From the NCBI GenBank assembly GCA_000277445.1, contig AJWJ01000391.1, forward strand, positions 1-22,761: a stretch of DNA of 22,761 nucleotides, given 5' to 3'. The DNA comes from Polysphondylium violaceum (taxonomy: Eukaryota > Evosea > Eumycetozoa > Dictyosteliales > Dictyosteliaceae). Shown one piece after another: positions 1 through 11,470 of the stretch. The position numbers and the translations under genes were made by a program. The notes beneath the pieces are model-generated. The model saw only the letters and a list, made by a program, of their open reading frames with translations. It searched no databases and had not been told where the DNA came from. The number at the start of each line of letters is the position of its first letter. Position 1 is the first letter of the stretch.

Positions 1-610
1 TTTGTTAAAGGTTTTGTTACTGAAGGAACAAGGTCATAAACTATAAATAATAAGGTATTGAGATTTAAGGTTAAAGATATAGATTAAAAAATCGACTAAT
101 GAATTCTTTGAATTCATTGGGTATTTATAGTTTTTTATTGATCATAAAAATAAAATATAAAAATTAATTTTAATAATTAATTTTTAATTTAATTAATTTT
201 TACCTGGAATTGAGCCAGTTGGAAAATGATAGATTTATCGTAGATCTTATTGATAGATCAGATAGATCTTCATCAATATCTAATAGATATCATGTCAACC
301 TAAAGTATTTATTTTTTATAATTTTTATTAATTACCAATTATGGTAATATTTTATAAATAGATATATAATTAAAAAAGGAGAATTGCCAAGAGTAACTAC
401 CAGTATAAAAAAGATAGTTTCCAGATTTTTTGATAAATTAAAGATATAAATAGAGTTAAAGAATTCTCCAAAATAAAATTTCTCAGGGGTCAAACCCTAG
501 TTTATACAAAATGTACTTATTTTTATATTTTGGTTCTTCTATTTTGATTATAAAAAATAATATATGAGAATTTATATATTGGTTTCAAAATGAATTTTAT
601 TAATTTCAAA
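1..610. other. AT-rich region left of the leftward MACPF gene, mostly without assignable genes
   Basis: No convincing gene can be assigned. The first 39 bases read in plus frame 1 as a short coding-like string ending in TAA and could be the 3' end of a plus-strand gene lying mostly outside the window. On the minus strand about 203-290 reads openly and ends at a good donor (CCAG followed by GTAAAA at about 203), so it may be an exon of a further leftward gene; both are weak. Positions 378-385 and 462-469 form a perfect 8-bp inverted repeat (GGAGAATT/AATTCTCC) about 76 nt apart. The rest is low-complexity AT sequence, including the 3' end of the leftward MACPF transcript. Confidence 0.35.
596..601 (-). 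terminator. AATAAA polyadenylation signal of the leftward MACPF gene
   Basis: The minus strand has AATAAA ten bases past the TAA stop at 611-613, in AT-rich sequence. Very short 3' UTRs are normal in dictyostelids. No cleavage site can be defined from sequence alone. Confidence 0.5.
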
Positions 611-3600
611 TTAAAAACTGCCAAAAGGTTCAACAGTCATCCAATATTGATCTTGAGAATTTATATTAAAAGTTTTAGTTTTTGATTCATATAATTTAGT
701 GTAGCCTTCTTTGTTTTGGTAAACTGTATTCTTTGGCAAACAATCAGATTGACCCTGTGGACAAGCTTGAATAACTTGAATTCTTTTACATTTAATCATT
801 CTCTTGAAATGTTTTGGTGGGAGAACAAAACGAATTAATACTGCTTTAATATCACCAATATATTCACTATTATCAAATATCTTGAAAATTCTATTGCCAG
901 AAGCTTCGCCAGAAATTTGAACAGTACTCAAAGTGCCGATGACTTCTACTTGGGCTATTGCTTTTAAGTCAGCATCCATTTCACAAGAGAGCTCAAAAGC
1001 CAAACGGTTTTGGGGGACATATAAGATTTCATAGAGCTTTTTATCTTCGGCGATATTGAATCCCATTTCGTATCTTCTTGAAGAAAATAGATTATAGAAT
1101 GAAATTTTATCACAGGTATCAGGTGAAGGGGTTTGTGAAAACTTGATTGATTGCATACCAATGGTGTCATTAAAATTGACAATCATCAAGTTTGGCTTGG
1201 TGACGGTTGTAGTCAACTTTTTTGTTTCGCCAGTATTAGGGTGAATGTAGGTGATTTCAACTGGACCTTGAACCAAACAATTAGGGAAATAATAAGCAGT
1301 GTCTGATTTATCAAGGGACTGGATAGTCTCTTGGTCAATGTAAATTGGTTGTTCTTTTTGCTCTTCTTGTTGTTGTTTCAATTGTTCTGTAAAGATGTCT
1401 CTGTAGAGTTCAAACTCGGCATCTCTCCAAAGTTTTTTGGCATTTATTTCAGAGTTCAAATTCCAATCTTGTGGGATAATATCGGCAATATATCCAGCTT
1501 GGTAATCAATTGCAGAGGGAATCATATCCAATGTACGAGCCCAAGAGTGGAGAGAGTTAAAGTCATCCTCACCATAGGAACCTGGTTGGCCACCAGATAC
1601 GATCAAAGTCGATCTTTTAGAGTTCTTCTCATATTCATCTTGTTGTTCTTTACTTGTTTTGGAATCAATAGATCCAGACATGGATGCAGAGCCTCTAATG
1701 GGCAAGATCTTTGACGAGGCGGAAACAGAGAAAGACATATCCATGGATCTATCAATTTCTTGGCTAGTTTTTGATCTTTCATATGAATTTGAAACCACAG
1801 AAACTTGTTCTAGTTTACCACCCAATGTTGCAGTCTTGTAGTATAAGGAGCCATAGGTTTTGATTACATTTTTCATCTTCTCTTTGGCTTTGGTCAAATC
1901 TTGGTCATAGACACCGGCAACATCTCTAATAAACTTGGGATGGAATTTGAATGGCTCTTGCATGTTTACTTTGGATGTTTCACATTTAAGCTCAGAGTGA
2001 TAAATATAACCATCAGTTTTCTTTTCCATTTCGGCAGCTTTCTTTACAGATTCACTCATTGACAAACTGGCACTAACGGATACCTTGGCAAAGAAACCAC
2101 CATAGGATCCACTCAATGAAACGTCAAAAGATTTATCTGCGGACATTTCTTTGGCCATTTGAGAAGAGCTAGAATATTTCTTGGTTGTGGTATCCATAGT
2201 ACATTTTGGACTAATTTGAGCATGAAGACCTTGAGGAACAGAGTAAACTAAACCTCTATGTGGTGCATGGACAATCGAAAAGGATGAATTATCACAATAG
2301 TTTAAAGCAAACAATTGGGCCGGAAGAGCTTCACCGGTCAAAAGATTCATACCATGAGAGAGATATCCCACGCCTGGTAATGAGAAAATGTATTGATTGT
2401 TTAACAATTGACCAAGAGTATCTTTGACTGGTCCATAAAATTCCTGAAGATTTGAAGGTGGGGATTGGGCTGGGCATTCGTTTTCAATTTGGTCATAACA
2501 ATCAATTAAACAAGACTCGGGTTCTTCATTGCAAATATTATCACCACATCTTGGTAGAGGTGTAATAGAACCACGTGTGAAATAGGATGGAACCAAAGTA
2601 TATTCTGGATTAGATTCTGATTTCCAATAAAAAGAAAGATCCCTTTGTTGATCATTGATGGCAGTGAATACAATACGGACTTTATAAGGTAATCTCGAAG
2701 AGAGTAATAAACTTCTTTCGTGAACAATGGTTGGCATATTGTCATAGAAATAGTTGTCAAACAATACTCTACCATTGACCAAGACGATGGCAGCTAAGTT
2801 TTTAATAACCAATTTAAATGTGACAGTGGAAGTGGTGACTACCGAAATATCAGACAATAAATTTCCAGATACGGGTGGATAGCTTTTTCCCATGAAATCA
2901 ACAATATGTGGAAAATCCAAATATTCAACAGTACCTCCAACTGGATATAAGAAAGAAGGTTTAGGCTTAGGAACAAATCCTTCATTATAAGTAAGTTGCC
3001 AACCAGGTTGTCGATCAATATCTTCTAGATTCACAACATGATTATCTCCTTCAAAACAATCAGATGGGCAACTATCAATGCTTTCGATTGGGGAATCGCA
3101 TACATTGTCATTATTACAAGCTTTGTTTGAACTTTGGACATTACAATAGCTCTTTTGTTGGTAATCAATAATTTGGCAATCAGCAGCACAAGAAGAAGCA
3201 AATTTGGAACCAGCAGAGGTAATTATAGTGGCATTCGAACAAGATATATCTTTGGTACTTTCAAAAAACTTTGTAGATTCAATTCTACCAGATCCATCAA
3301 CTATAGTAATAGCATTTGTGCTCTCTTCACCAATGTTCTTTGAAAATGAGCAAGAAGTAATTATGGTCAAAGCAGATGTAGTATAAATTGCACTACCTTG
3401 AAGAGCTCTATTATTTATAAATATAATATCATTAAATGACGATAGAATGTTATTACTATTTATACCACCCCCAAAGATTGCAACACAATTTTGAATGGTT
3501 AGGCCTTTAATTAAAATATTTGATTGACCAAAAAGTTTAAAACCATAACCGGTACCTTGACAATCAATTATTGTTGATTTTGATCCTAATGCAGATCTAA

Positions 3601-4026
3601 ATATTTTTCATTTATTAATATATACATACTTTTAATATTATTAATTATACATACACAATATCAATATCAAAATTGATATTTATATCTTTATTTTCTTCAC
3701 CAAAATAATCACCTTGGTTGACTATAAGTGTTGGAACGCTAGACCCTCCGGAGGCCATAGATTTAGAGATGGCTGTTAAAGATTCATTAAATGTACGAAA
3801 TGGATTAGCTTCTGATCCACAATTTGATGTACATTTTGATTTTGAATCTAAAAAGTATTCTTGATTATTGACTTCCGTCACTATATTTTTATTGAGAAAA
3901 ATAAAGGGTGAGTGGCAAGATTTTTTTTTTTCATTGAAAATGAAATTTCAAATACTCACAATACGCATTCACTTGAAAGCAGAGTAACAGTGAAACTAAA
4001 ACAAATAATATAACCCTATCTTTCAT
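611..4026 (-). CDS. Secreted beta-helix / PA14-like / MACPF domain protein, 1092 aa, three exons
   Basis: Exons are complement(3960-4026, 3655-3880, 611-3596). Introns are GTGAGT...ATATAG (phase 1) and GTATGT...TTTAG (phase 2), and the frame closes exactly to 1092 codons plus TAA. Residues 1-21 are a signal peptide (MKDRV, then a Leu/Val core, then VNA). About 35-215 are beta-helix/pectin-lyase-like repeats with GGGI and GSAI turns, starting with a CTSNCGS motif. Cys-rich motifs lie at about 258-278 and 448-464 (CGDNIC). Between them, about 285-425, is a PA14-like domain (LVNGRVLFDN, YKVRIVF, FYWKS). About 498-833 is the MACPF domain. Its signature region (677-693) reads KTYGSLYYKTATLGGKL, with GS where the usual motif has GTH. 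Ser-rich segments at about 583-619 and 716-749 fit the two membrane-inserting helix clusters. No C-terminal membrane anchor is seen. Secretion and pore formation are family inference. The paralogue is the divergent neighbour. Confidence 0.87.
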
Positions 4027-4350
4027 CTTATAATATAATATGTTTTAAATTCACCCTTATTGGTTTATATTAGTAAAAAATGAGAAAGGGAAAAAAAAAC
4101 GATGATCACCGTGAGCCGTAAAAAAAAAATTAAAAAAATTTATCAAAAAAGCCCAGACTTTCTGCAGATTTTTGTTGTTGATCGCGAGATTGTGTTCTGA
4201 TAAAATAATTTTTATTTTTTTTCTTTTTTCGTTTCTTTTATAAAAATCTTGTCTCCTTTTAATGTGTTTTGCTTGTTAAAAACACAAGACACGGGATTCT
4301 TTTTTTTTTTTATTTTTTCAATTCGTTTTTTTTTTCATCTTCACCAAAAC
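4027..4350. promoter_or_regulatory. Shared divergent promoter of the two MACPF genes
   Basis: Only 324 bp separate the two start codons, so both promoters must lie here or overlap the genes. Toward the right there is TATAAAAA at 4239-4246 and an oligo(dT) run at about 4301-4311 before the ATG at 4351, which is the usual dictyostelid arrangement. Toward the left TATAAA reads on the minus strand at 4064-4069, about 40 bases before its ATG. An inverted repeat GTGTTTT-N8-AAAACAC (4264-4285) is the only clear dyad and could bind a regulator. Two GC-richer islets (about 4101-4119 and 4181-4196) stand out in otherwise AT sequence. Coregulation is inferred from geometry, not shown. Confidence 0.65.
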
Positions 4351-7300
4351 ATGGGCTCAAAGATTTATCTCTTTTTAGCTATCTTAATTGTTTTTATAGG
4401 TAAGGTTATAGGACTATATTAATGTAAATCATCTATGCTAATTTATTAAATATAGGGTGTTCATATTCATCTGATATACTCAAATATGGCACTGATTATG
4501 GAATACCATCATATCTACTCGGATTTAGTCAAACAGGGTGCTCTGGTATGACTATAAATGTTGTGATAAATGAACCAAAACTCATTAAAACAATTATAAA
4601 TGATAATGAACATGTCAATTCCTTTTCTTATTCTTTTAAGAAAATTGTTGGTGCAAAAAATTTGATACAACTTTCCATGGGAACAACTTATGCTTTCAAT
4701 GGAACAATTCCACGTATAATTGTTGAAAATAATGATGGTTTACAATTTGTTCACACTTTAGCCAATACCCCTTTAATTTGTACTAGTAAGTAATTTAAAT
4801 ATAAATTAAATGAAACAAATTTTAATATATTTATAAATTATATAGAATTTAATCTTGATACCTTTGCAAGAGCCAAATTTTCTAGCTTTGAATTGAGTCA
4901 TTCAATTCCATCTATTACATTTTATGTGATCACTGATCTCAAGGAGTTCCAATCATCTTTAACCTGTACGACCAATATTGGTGGAACTTGCTATATCAGT
5001 CAACTTTCTACTTCTCATGAAGAGTTTTCAAGCTCTTTTGAAGCCAGACCGGTATTGTTTTCTTTAGAAACTATTGAGTACACTATTACCAATATTTTTG
5101 GTGAGTCTTTTGTCAAATCTTTTAATAATCCATATTATTCCCCAAATGGTTTGTATTTAGTTTTTAGGAATCGACTATATATAATATTAATATTTTTGCT
5201 ATAGATTTAGGTATAACATTGGTAAACAAAACCATTTTTAATACAAATTTCGTATTTGGTGATGTTACATACAATTCTAAAATCACTACCTTTGATTTAA
5301 CTGGTCCAAAAGCTATGGTTGGATTCACAATTGGGAGTCAAACAATGGGAATCGTAACGCCACTCGATGGAAAAAAAAATTCTAGAAAAGCTATGATCTC
5401 CAACATCCCTACAACACCTGGTGGCTCTGTAGTAGTCTATGGTCCAAATACTCTTGACGCTTTCCAACTTGATGTTGACATTTCCAACAGCCCAACTAAA
5501 CCCCAATGGAGTGTTTCCAATCAATTTATCATTGACAATGCTGTTGGTGTCCCAATTCAAAAACTTGTCGTCAGTGATGTCTCAATTTCCGAAGCCTTTT
5601 CTGTGAAATCATACTCTGGATTCTATGATCATATCCCATACCCTTATGGTTTCAAAAGAAGTGCTACTCCAGACAACAAATACACCTATACTACCGAAAC
5701 TCTACAACCACCTTCTTATACATCCTCTTTTTACATCGGTGGCAATAGAAATAAGTCTTCTGTTTCAACTTCAAATATTTCTCCAAGCTTTGGTGCTTCT
5801 GGTATGTATTTTTTTATTTTTTATATTATATATTAAATTATTAATATTTTACCCTTAATGTAATGTATATAGATACAAGTTCACCTGTTTTAGACATTGT
5901 TTCAAAGAAATATATTACTGATGATTTAGTTATTTTTACTCTCCACATTATCGATTCAAGCTCTGGGGTATTTAAAATTAGATCAAATAATCCAGTTACT
6001 CAGGATTTCTATGCTATTGATTGTCTTGTACGAGGTAATTTGAATGATGGTCTTTTTGAAATCCCATTAAATCTCTCTAGCTCTGATTTGAATGGAGCAA
6101 CGCCAAGTTTCTATGTTTATGATCTTTACAATCGCCTTACCCTCACCGATTCATCAACTTCTATTAATTTTGAATTGGATCAATCTCTTTTGATCACTAC
6201 AAAACCATGTAAGTATTTTTTAATGTTATAATTTTATTTAAAATATTAATTTATATTTTTAAAAGATATCAGTATAAATGATATCACACACTTTGAATTT
6301 ATTCATAATTCTTTTGATGATTCTATTAATATTTTCAGAAGTTCTTTATTCCTAAATATTAGTAATGCAGATAAGAGTTTAAAACCAGCATTCTATTGGA
6401 TTGACCCTAACCATAAATTACAACTTGGTTATAAAACTTTTATTGGTTACTATGATGAAGGAATTAAAATGTTTAGAATCGATTTTGAAATTCCTAAGAT
6501 GTCAGCTTTTGTAAACTTGTTATACTTTGTGAGAATTCAACCAACATCCTTTTCTTTCCTTAGCCTTGAAGCCAAGTTTGGTAAATCTGCTCTTATTACT
6601 TTTGACAAAACGGGTAAGTTTTAATATTTAAAATATAAGAATTATGTATATTAACTCTTTTATCATTATTAGACTTTGATAATTCACCACCAATGATTAC
6701 ACAAGTTGAATTAATTAAAGGAGATAAAGTATTGGTACAACCAAATAATGTCGTTGAAATTGGTTATAGATTTACTATTGTTGATCGTCCAGCTGGTTTT
6801 GCTTCGGGTAAAGTTTCCATTATTAGTGACTATGATGGTGAGGCTCGAGTTCTCAATCTCGATAGTAATAGTAGAATTTCTGGAAACAAGTTTGAAGGTG
6901 TATATGAAATCAAATTTATAGTTCCAAGCAATTCAAGAAACCAAACCTTTATGATTTCTGATGTAGTCCTAACCGATGAAAATGACAAAAACTCTTATTA
7001 TCCTCCAACCTACTCAACTTTATCGCCATTCCTTCAATTACAACATCAAAATCTCAACATCAATGTTGAATTTGTCAACGCCGTATTTGAAACTACTCTT
7101 CCAACTTTACAAACGTTTTCCGTAGTAAAGATTTCAAAGAATGTATTTAAATTTACTCTTTCAATTCAAGACGCTGAATCTGGTATCTCCATAAGACATA
7201 ATCCATATGTATTTGTTAAAGGTTTCCAATCATTGTTTAAAAAAGTTTCAACATATAGAGTTTCTCCAAACAATTATGAAGCTATTGTGTCCTTGGATTA

Positions 7301-10300
7301 CCCTCTTATCTATCATGGTTGCTTGTTCTCCGTCTATGGTATCACTGATAATCATTTGAATATCAATGGTTATTCCTCCTTAGACTTGAAGGAAAAGGGC
7401 TTTACTTACTTTTACAAAATGTCTGATCTACAAGATGAACCAATTGCACCAGAGATCCAATCATCATCTTCAATCACACAACAAGGAGGTAGTATCACTC
7501 TCAATGGACAAAGATTTGCCCCGGAAATTTCCAAATTGTTGGTAAATGGTGTAGAACATCCAATTACTAGCATGGCATCTACAATAATTGTATTTAACAT
7601 GGAGCCAATCTCGGTTCCATTCACTGTTAAAGTTTCTGGTGATGGTGAAGCTTTTTCCAATGAAATAACCATCACTCCAATCACCTTTACAAATCCAAAC
7701 TTTATCTATGTCGAACCGGGCTCTAGTTGCACTCAAGAATGTGGAAGCTTTGAAAAACCATACCCATCAATTAAAACAGCATTAACCTCTTTAACTGGTT
7801 TCAAAACTATTGTACTTAAAGATGGCACCTATAGTGGAGAAGAAAACACAAACATTGATGTTGCTTCCAAGACATTTTTAGAAATAACCTCTTTAAATGG
7901 ATTCTCAAAGTCTAAAGTTGATTGTAAAAATTATTCATACTTTATGAAAATTTTTGGTACAAAGCAATTCATTTTTAACGATATCACTATTGAAAACTGT
8001 GTGGGCAATAAAGGTGGTGCATTTTATATCCAAGATTCTTTTGGCTCCTTTAGAAATGTACACTTTTTAGGCAATAGAGCTACCAATGGTGCTGGTGTCT
8101 ACTCTCACCACAGTGATCTCACCTTTGTCAATAATCTTTTTGATTCAAACACAGTGTGGCATGATGGTGCTTCTATATACTCTTATCTTTCAAAGATCTA
8201 CATCCAAGGTGAACTTTCAACATTTACCAAGAATGTAAACTTTGACGTTGCACATCCACTAGAAAAGGATTTCCTTTGTAAAAACTCTACCTTTACCATT
8301 GGAGATGAAGTTAAAGTTGAGGACCACTCTTTCCAATGTCTTAGTGGCTGCTCTTCTTCTTATTCTCAAAGACCTCTATGTCAAGACTATGATGGTATTA
8401 GCCCATCCACCAAATGTGGTGATGGTATTTGTGATGAATCAGAGTCATGTTTAACTTGTCCAAAAGAATGCTCTTGCCACATTGGTGGTTTGATCCTTGA
8501 AACTTTTAAACCAGGTTGTGACGTTTCCCAAAACGTCCTTAAAAAATGTGAATCTTTAAAGAACTCCACCCTTTCATCAAGTACAGTTGAAAACTTTATG
8601 GGGGGTATCAAAGGTATTGTTGTTAGAATTTTTGGTTATATTAAAGTTGAAAGCTCAAAAGAAGTACCATTCATATTCCAAGGTGGTCATTTTGGACTTT
8701 TATTCAAAGTAAATGGTCAACTTGAATTAACCTTTAACCAAGTGACAAGATTTAATGAAACCAAAAAGGTTTATCTTTCCAACGAGTACAGTCACTTCGT
8801 GGAAATGATTCTCTTTTCAAACAATCCTGATGGATCTCAAAGATTATTTAAACTCTTACCCTTTGAAGACCCCCAAATCAAATTATTCTATTCAAACTTG
8901 ATTTGTGGTGATGAGCTTTACAATCAAGGTGAAAAGGATAAACTTTTAAGTGATGACACTGAAAACAAATTCTATTGTCCATATGATTCAAAATACCCAA
9001 CCTATAATAATGAAATTGTTTGTGGTGATGGTATTTGTAATGAAGAGCCCAATAGTTGTTACCAGGATTGCTATAAAGAAATGACCAAAACATGTCCAAC
9101 CAGAAAAGTTCCCGATGGCCACATTTCTCCAGGTTTCTATTTCAGCGGTGATACTCTTGGTGATATGATTTCTAATCAATTCATTTGGAGATTACCAGGT
9201 TCTGAACATCTTAGTTTTGGTGTAAATATCGTCACTGGTGAAGAATCTGCATCCCCATTATTCCAATTTGATTATTGTTCAAATGTTGCATCTAACGTCA
9301 TTGAAGATCCATACAGAGGAAATGTTTACCATATTCCTCCCGAATTCCATGGCAAAGCTTATCCACAATGTACCTATTCAACCTCTACTGAAAGTTATTC
9401 ATCTGCTCAAGAAATTTCTGCAAAAATGCAAGAATCTTCCTCATCCTCATACTCTGCAAGCGCTGGTGGTGGTTCCTTTGTTTCTGGTAGTGCCTCTATA
9501 GCCTATTCTAAGGAAAAGAGTACAAGCGAAGCCAGAAAGATGTCCAAGAGTCAAAAAGAAACCATTTTCAAGACTGATTTAATATGTAAATCATCATATA
9601 TTGAAATGAATGACAAAAAGATTTCTTTACATCCCTCATTGTTGACTGAATTCTCCCACGTTAGAGATGAATCCGATATGCTCGGGCTTGTTAGAAAACA
9701 CGGTACCCATTATTACAAGAAGACATATTTGGGCGGTAAATTGACCCAATTTACCATCACATCTGAATCAAAAGTTACTAGCGAGAATAAAGATGAATGG
9801 ACTGAAAGTGCCTCTGGATCTTTTTCTGCCTCTGTCTCTAGTCCCACATTCTCTATTTCAGGATCTTCCTCTATTTCGGTCGACAGAAGTCAATCAGAAG
9901 AACAACAACAAGAAAAGAGTGAGTCCTCCACAACCAGCAGAATGCTTATTTATGGTGGTATCAGTGCCGCTTTCTCACCCGCTGAAGATGGTATGAGTTC
10001 ACCAGGCTTTAAGGAATGGGCCCAATCCATTGATGTCTTGCCAGTTCCTGTTGAATATCAACTCTATCCAATTAGAGACCTTTTGGATCAAAATTGGGTC
10101 AACAAACACGGAGTTAATCTTTTATCAACCTGGAAGACTGCCGAAATTTTGTTTTATGTAGAAAACCAATACAACTATCAAAAATCTGCCGGATATTCCC
10201 TCTTCTTTAAACTTAAACCTTTCGATACGCAAACCAAAGTCTCTTACTCTTTACCAAGATTAAACATCAAATACTTTATCAAGGACACAACTAATCCTCT

Positions 10301-11318
10301 AGGAAATCTAGTTGAAAAATACTTTACAACCGAACTTGTCTATTCTCACACCAATGTAGATGGAACAAAGGGTGTCTACACATATGGAAACAATCCTGAT
10401 AGTTCATTTACTACAAATCAAATCTATGTTAGTTATCCATCTGAAGGCGCTGGCCAATATTGGTATCAAAAAGATTATGACATGGAATCAAATACTTTGT
10501 ATCCAATTAAATTTGATTTTGATGGCCCAGACTTTTTCTCTAGTGTAGAAAAACCAGAAATCTCACTCTCTAATGCTCAGATTGACGGTGACTTCCCAGC
10601 AAAGATTATCAACTGGCAATCAAACACAGCCATTCTTTTCAATAAAGATGGCGTTTTTAACGATGCTGCCAAAGTTCACGGTGAATCTGCTTTTGAAGTA
10701 ATGTGGTCATCAGGGCTAAATACCAACTATAAATCAGGCTCTTTGGTGTATAATAAAGACAAATTTAGATGGCTTTGCTCTTCATCCTTTAGCTGTGAAG
10801 ATACCGTACGCTTTAGATTCCCAGATGGTGAATATTCCGAATATCATCACAAATATATGTATCCATCCGACATCAATGTACAATATGATCAACAACCTCA
10901 TCACTGGCACAGTTTCTCTCTCGTAAAACCTAAAGAGAATACAAAAGTATTCCAAGTAGAAGTTGGTGGTCTTATTAGTTTAGGTGCTAGAGTCAATTGG
11001 ATAAAACTATTTTATCCAAAAGAAAAAGTCACCTGGGAATGTGATATCTTTGCCTATCATGTCAAAGAGGACTCTCTCAAGAATGATCCCACTTTTAATT
11101 GGATCAATGGCGATTACAATAGAAACACCAACGTCAAAAAATTCTCTCTTGTCCCAATTCAAGAATCTCAACCAAAACAACTTTTCTTTTACAAAAACTA
11201 TAATTATAGAAAATCTGCAATGCATCGTACATACTTTGAGAGACCTTATCATTGGGCAATCACAAACTCTTCTGTAACTCCAACATTTGTTGAAGATGGA
11301 GTAAAATATAATTATTAA
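4351..11318 (+). CDS. Giant secreted E-set/IPT - beta-helix - PA14-like - MACPF protein, 2202 aa, seven exons
   Basis: Exons are 4351-4399, 4456-4785, 4846-5148, 5205-5801, 5873-6208, 6266-6613 and 6673-11318. All introns are GT-AG, 53-71 nt, phase 1, and the frame closes to 2202 codons plus TAA. Donors are GTAAGT/GTATGT-like except intron 3 (GTTTGT). Residues 1-17 are a signal peptide. About 18-910 are beta-sandwich E-set-like domains of the kind in dictyostelid ComC/Tgr-type surface proteins, with recurring SGVF/SGI turns. About 913-991 is an IPT/TIG-like domain (GGSITLNGQRF). About 998-1195 are beta-helix repeats opening with CTQECGS. Cys motifs CGDGIC lie at 1236-1254 and 1438-1454, bracketing a PA14-like domain (about 1261-1396). 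MACPF spans about 1489-1816, with the canonical HGTHYYKKTYLGGKL at about 1664-1678. Residues about 1826-2202 are a unique C-terminal domain. No membrane anchor is seen, so it is probably secreted. A role in pore formation or prey/kin interaction is inference. Confidence 0.88.
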
Positions 11319-11327
11319 ATTTTTAAT

Positions 11328-11333
11328 AATAAA
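11328..11333 (+). terminator. AATAAA polyadenylation signal of the rightward MACPF gene
   Basis: AATAAA begins ten bases after the TAA stop (11316-11318), in an AT-rich stretch. It mirrors the spacing at the leftward gene. The next feature, on the opposite strand, starts about 140 bp further on, so the two units converge. Confidence 0.5.
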
Positions 11334-11470
11334 TTAATGAGATTTTATTCCTTTTAGTTGAACAGAATAAATTGTTTATCAGATTTTTATTCTCAATTTA
11401 CATCCATATGTTTAATATTAAATCTTATTGACTGGGCAAGTCCGGTTTGCTTGTTGTGTGTCCACCTTTA

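Noticed and set aside
378-469. tRNA gene call
   Set aside because: A box A-like word and closing arms exist, but no box B (GGTTCGANTCC) or clover-leaf can be formed.
964-2775. Open frames overlapping the leftward MACPF gene in other frames (for example plus 1331-1714)
   Set aside because: They are shadows of a 2.99-kb exon whose protein has clear domains; their translations have no domain logic.
7412-11277. Minus- and plus-strand open frames inside exon 7 of the 2202-aa gene
   Set aside because: They overlap the MACPF/PA14 coding frame and are low-complexity shadows.
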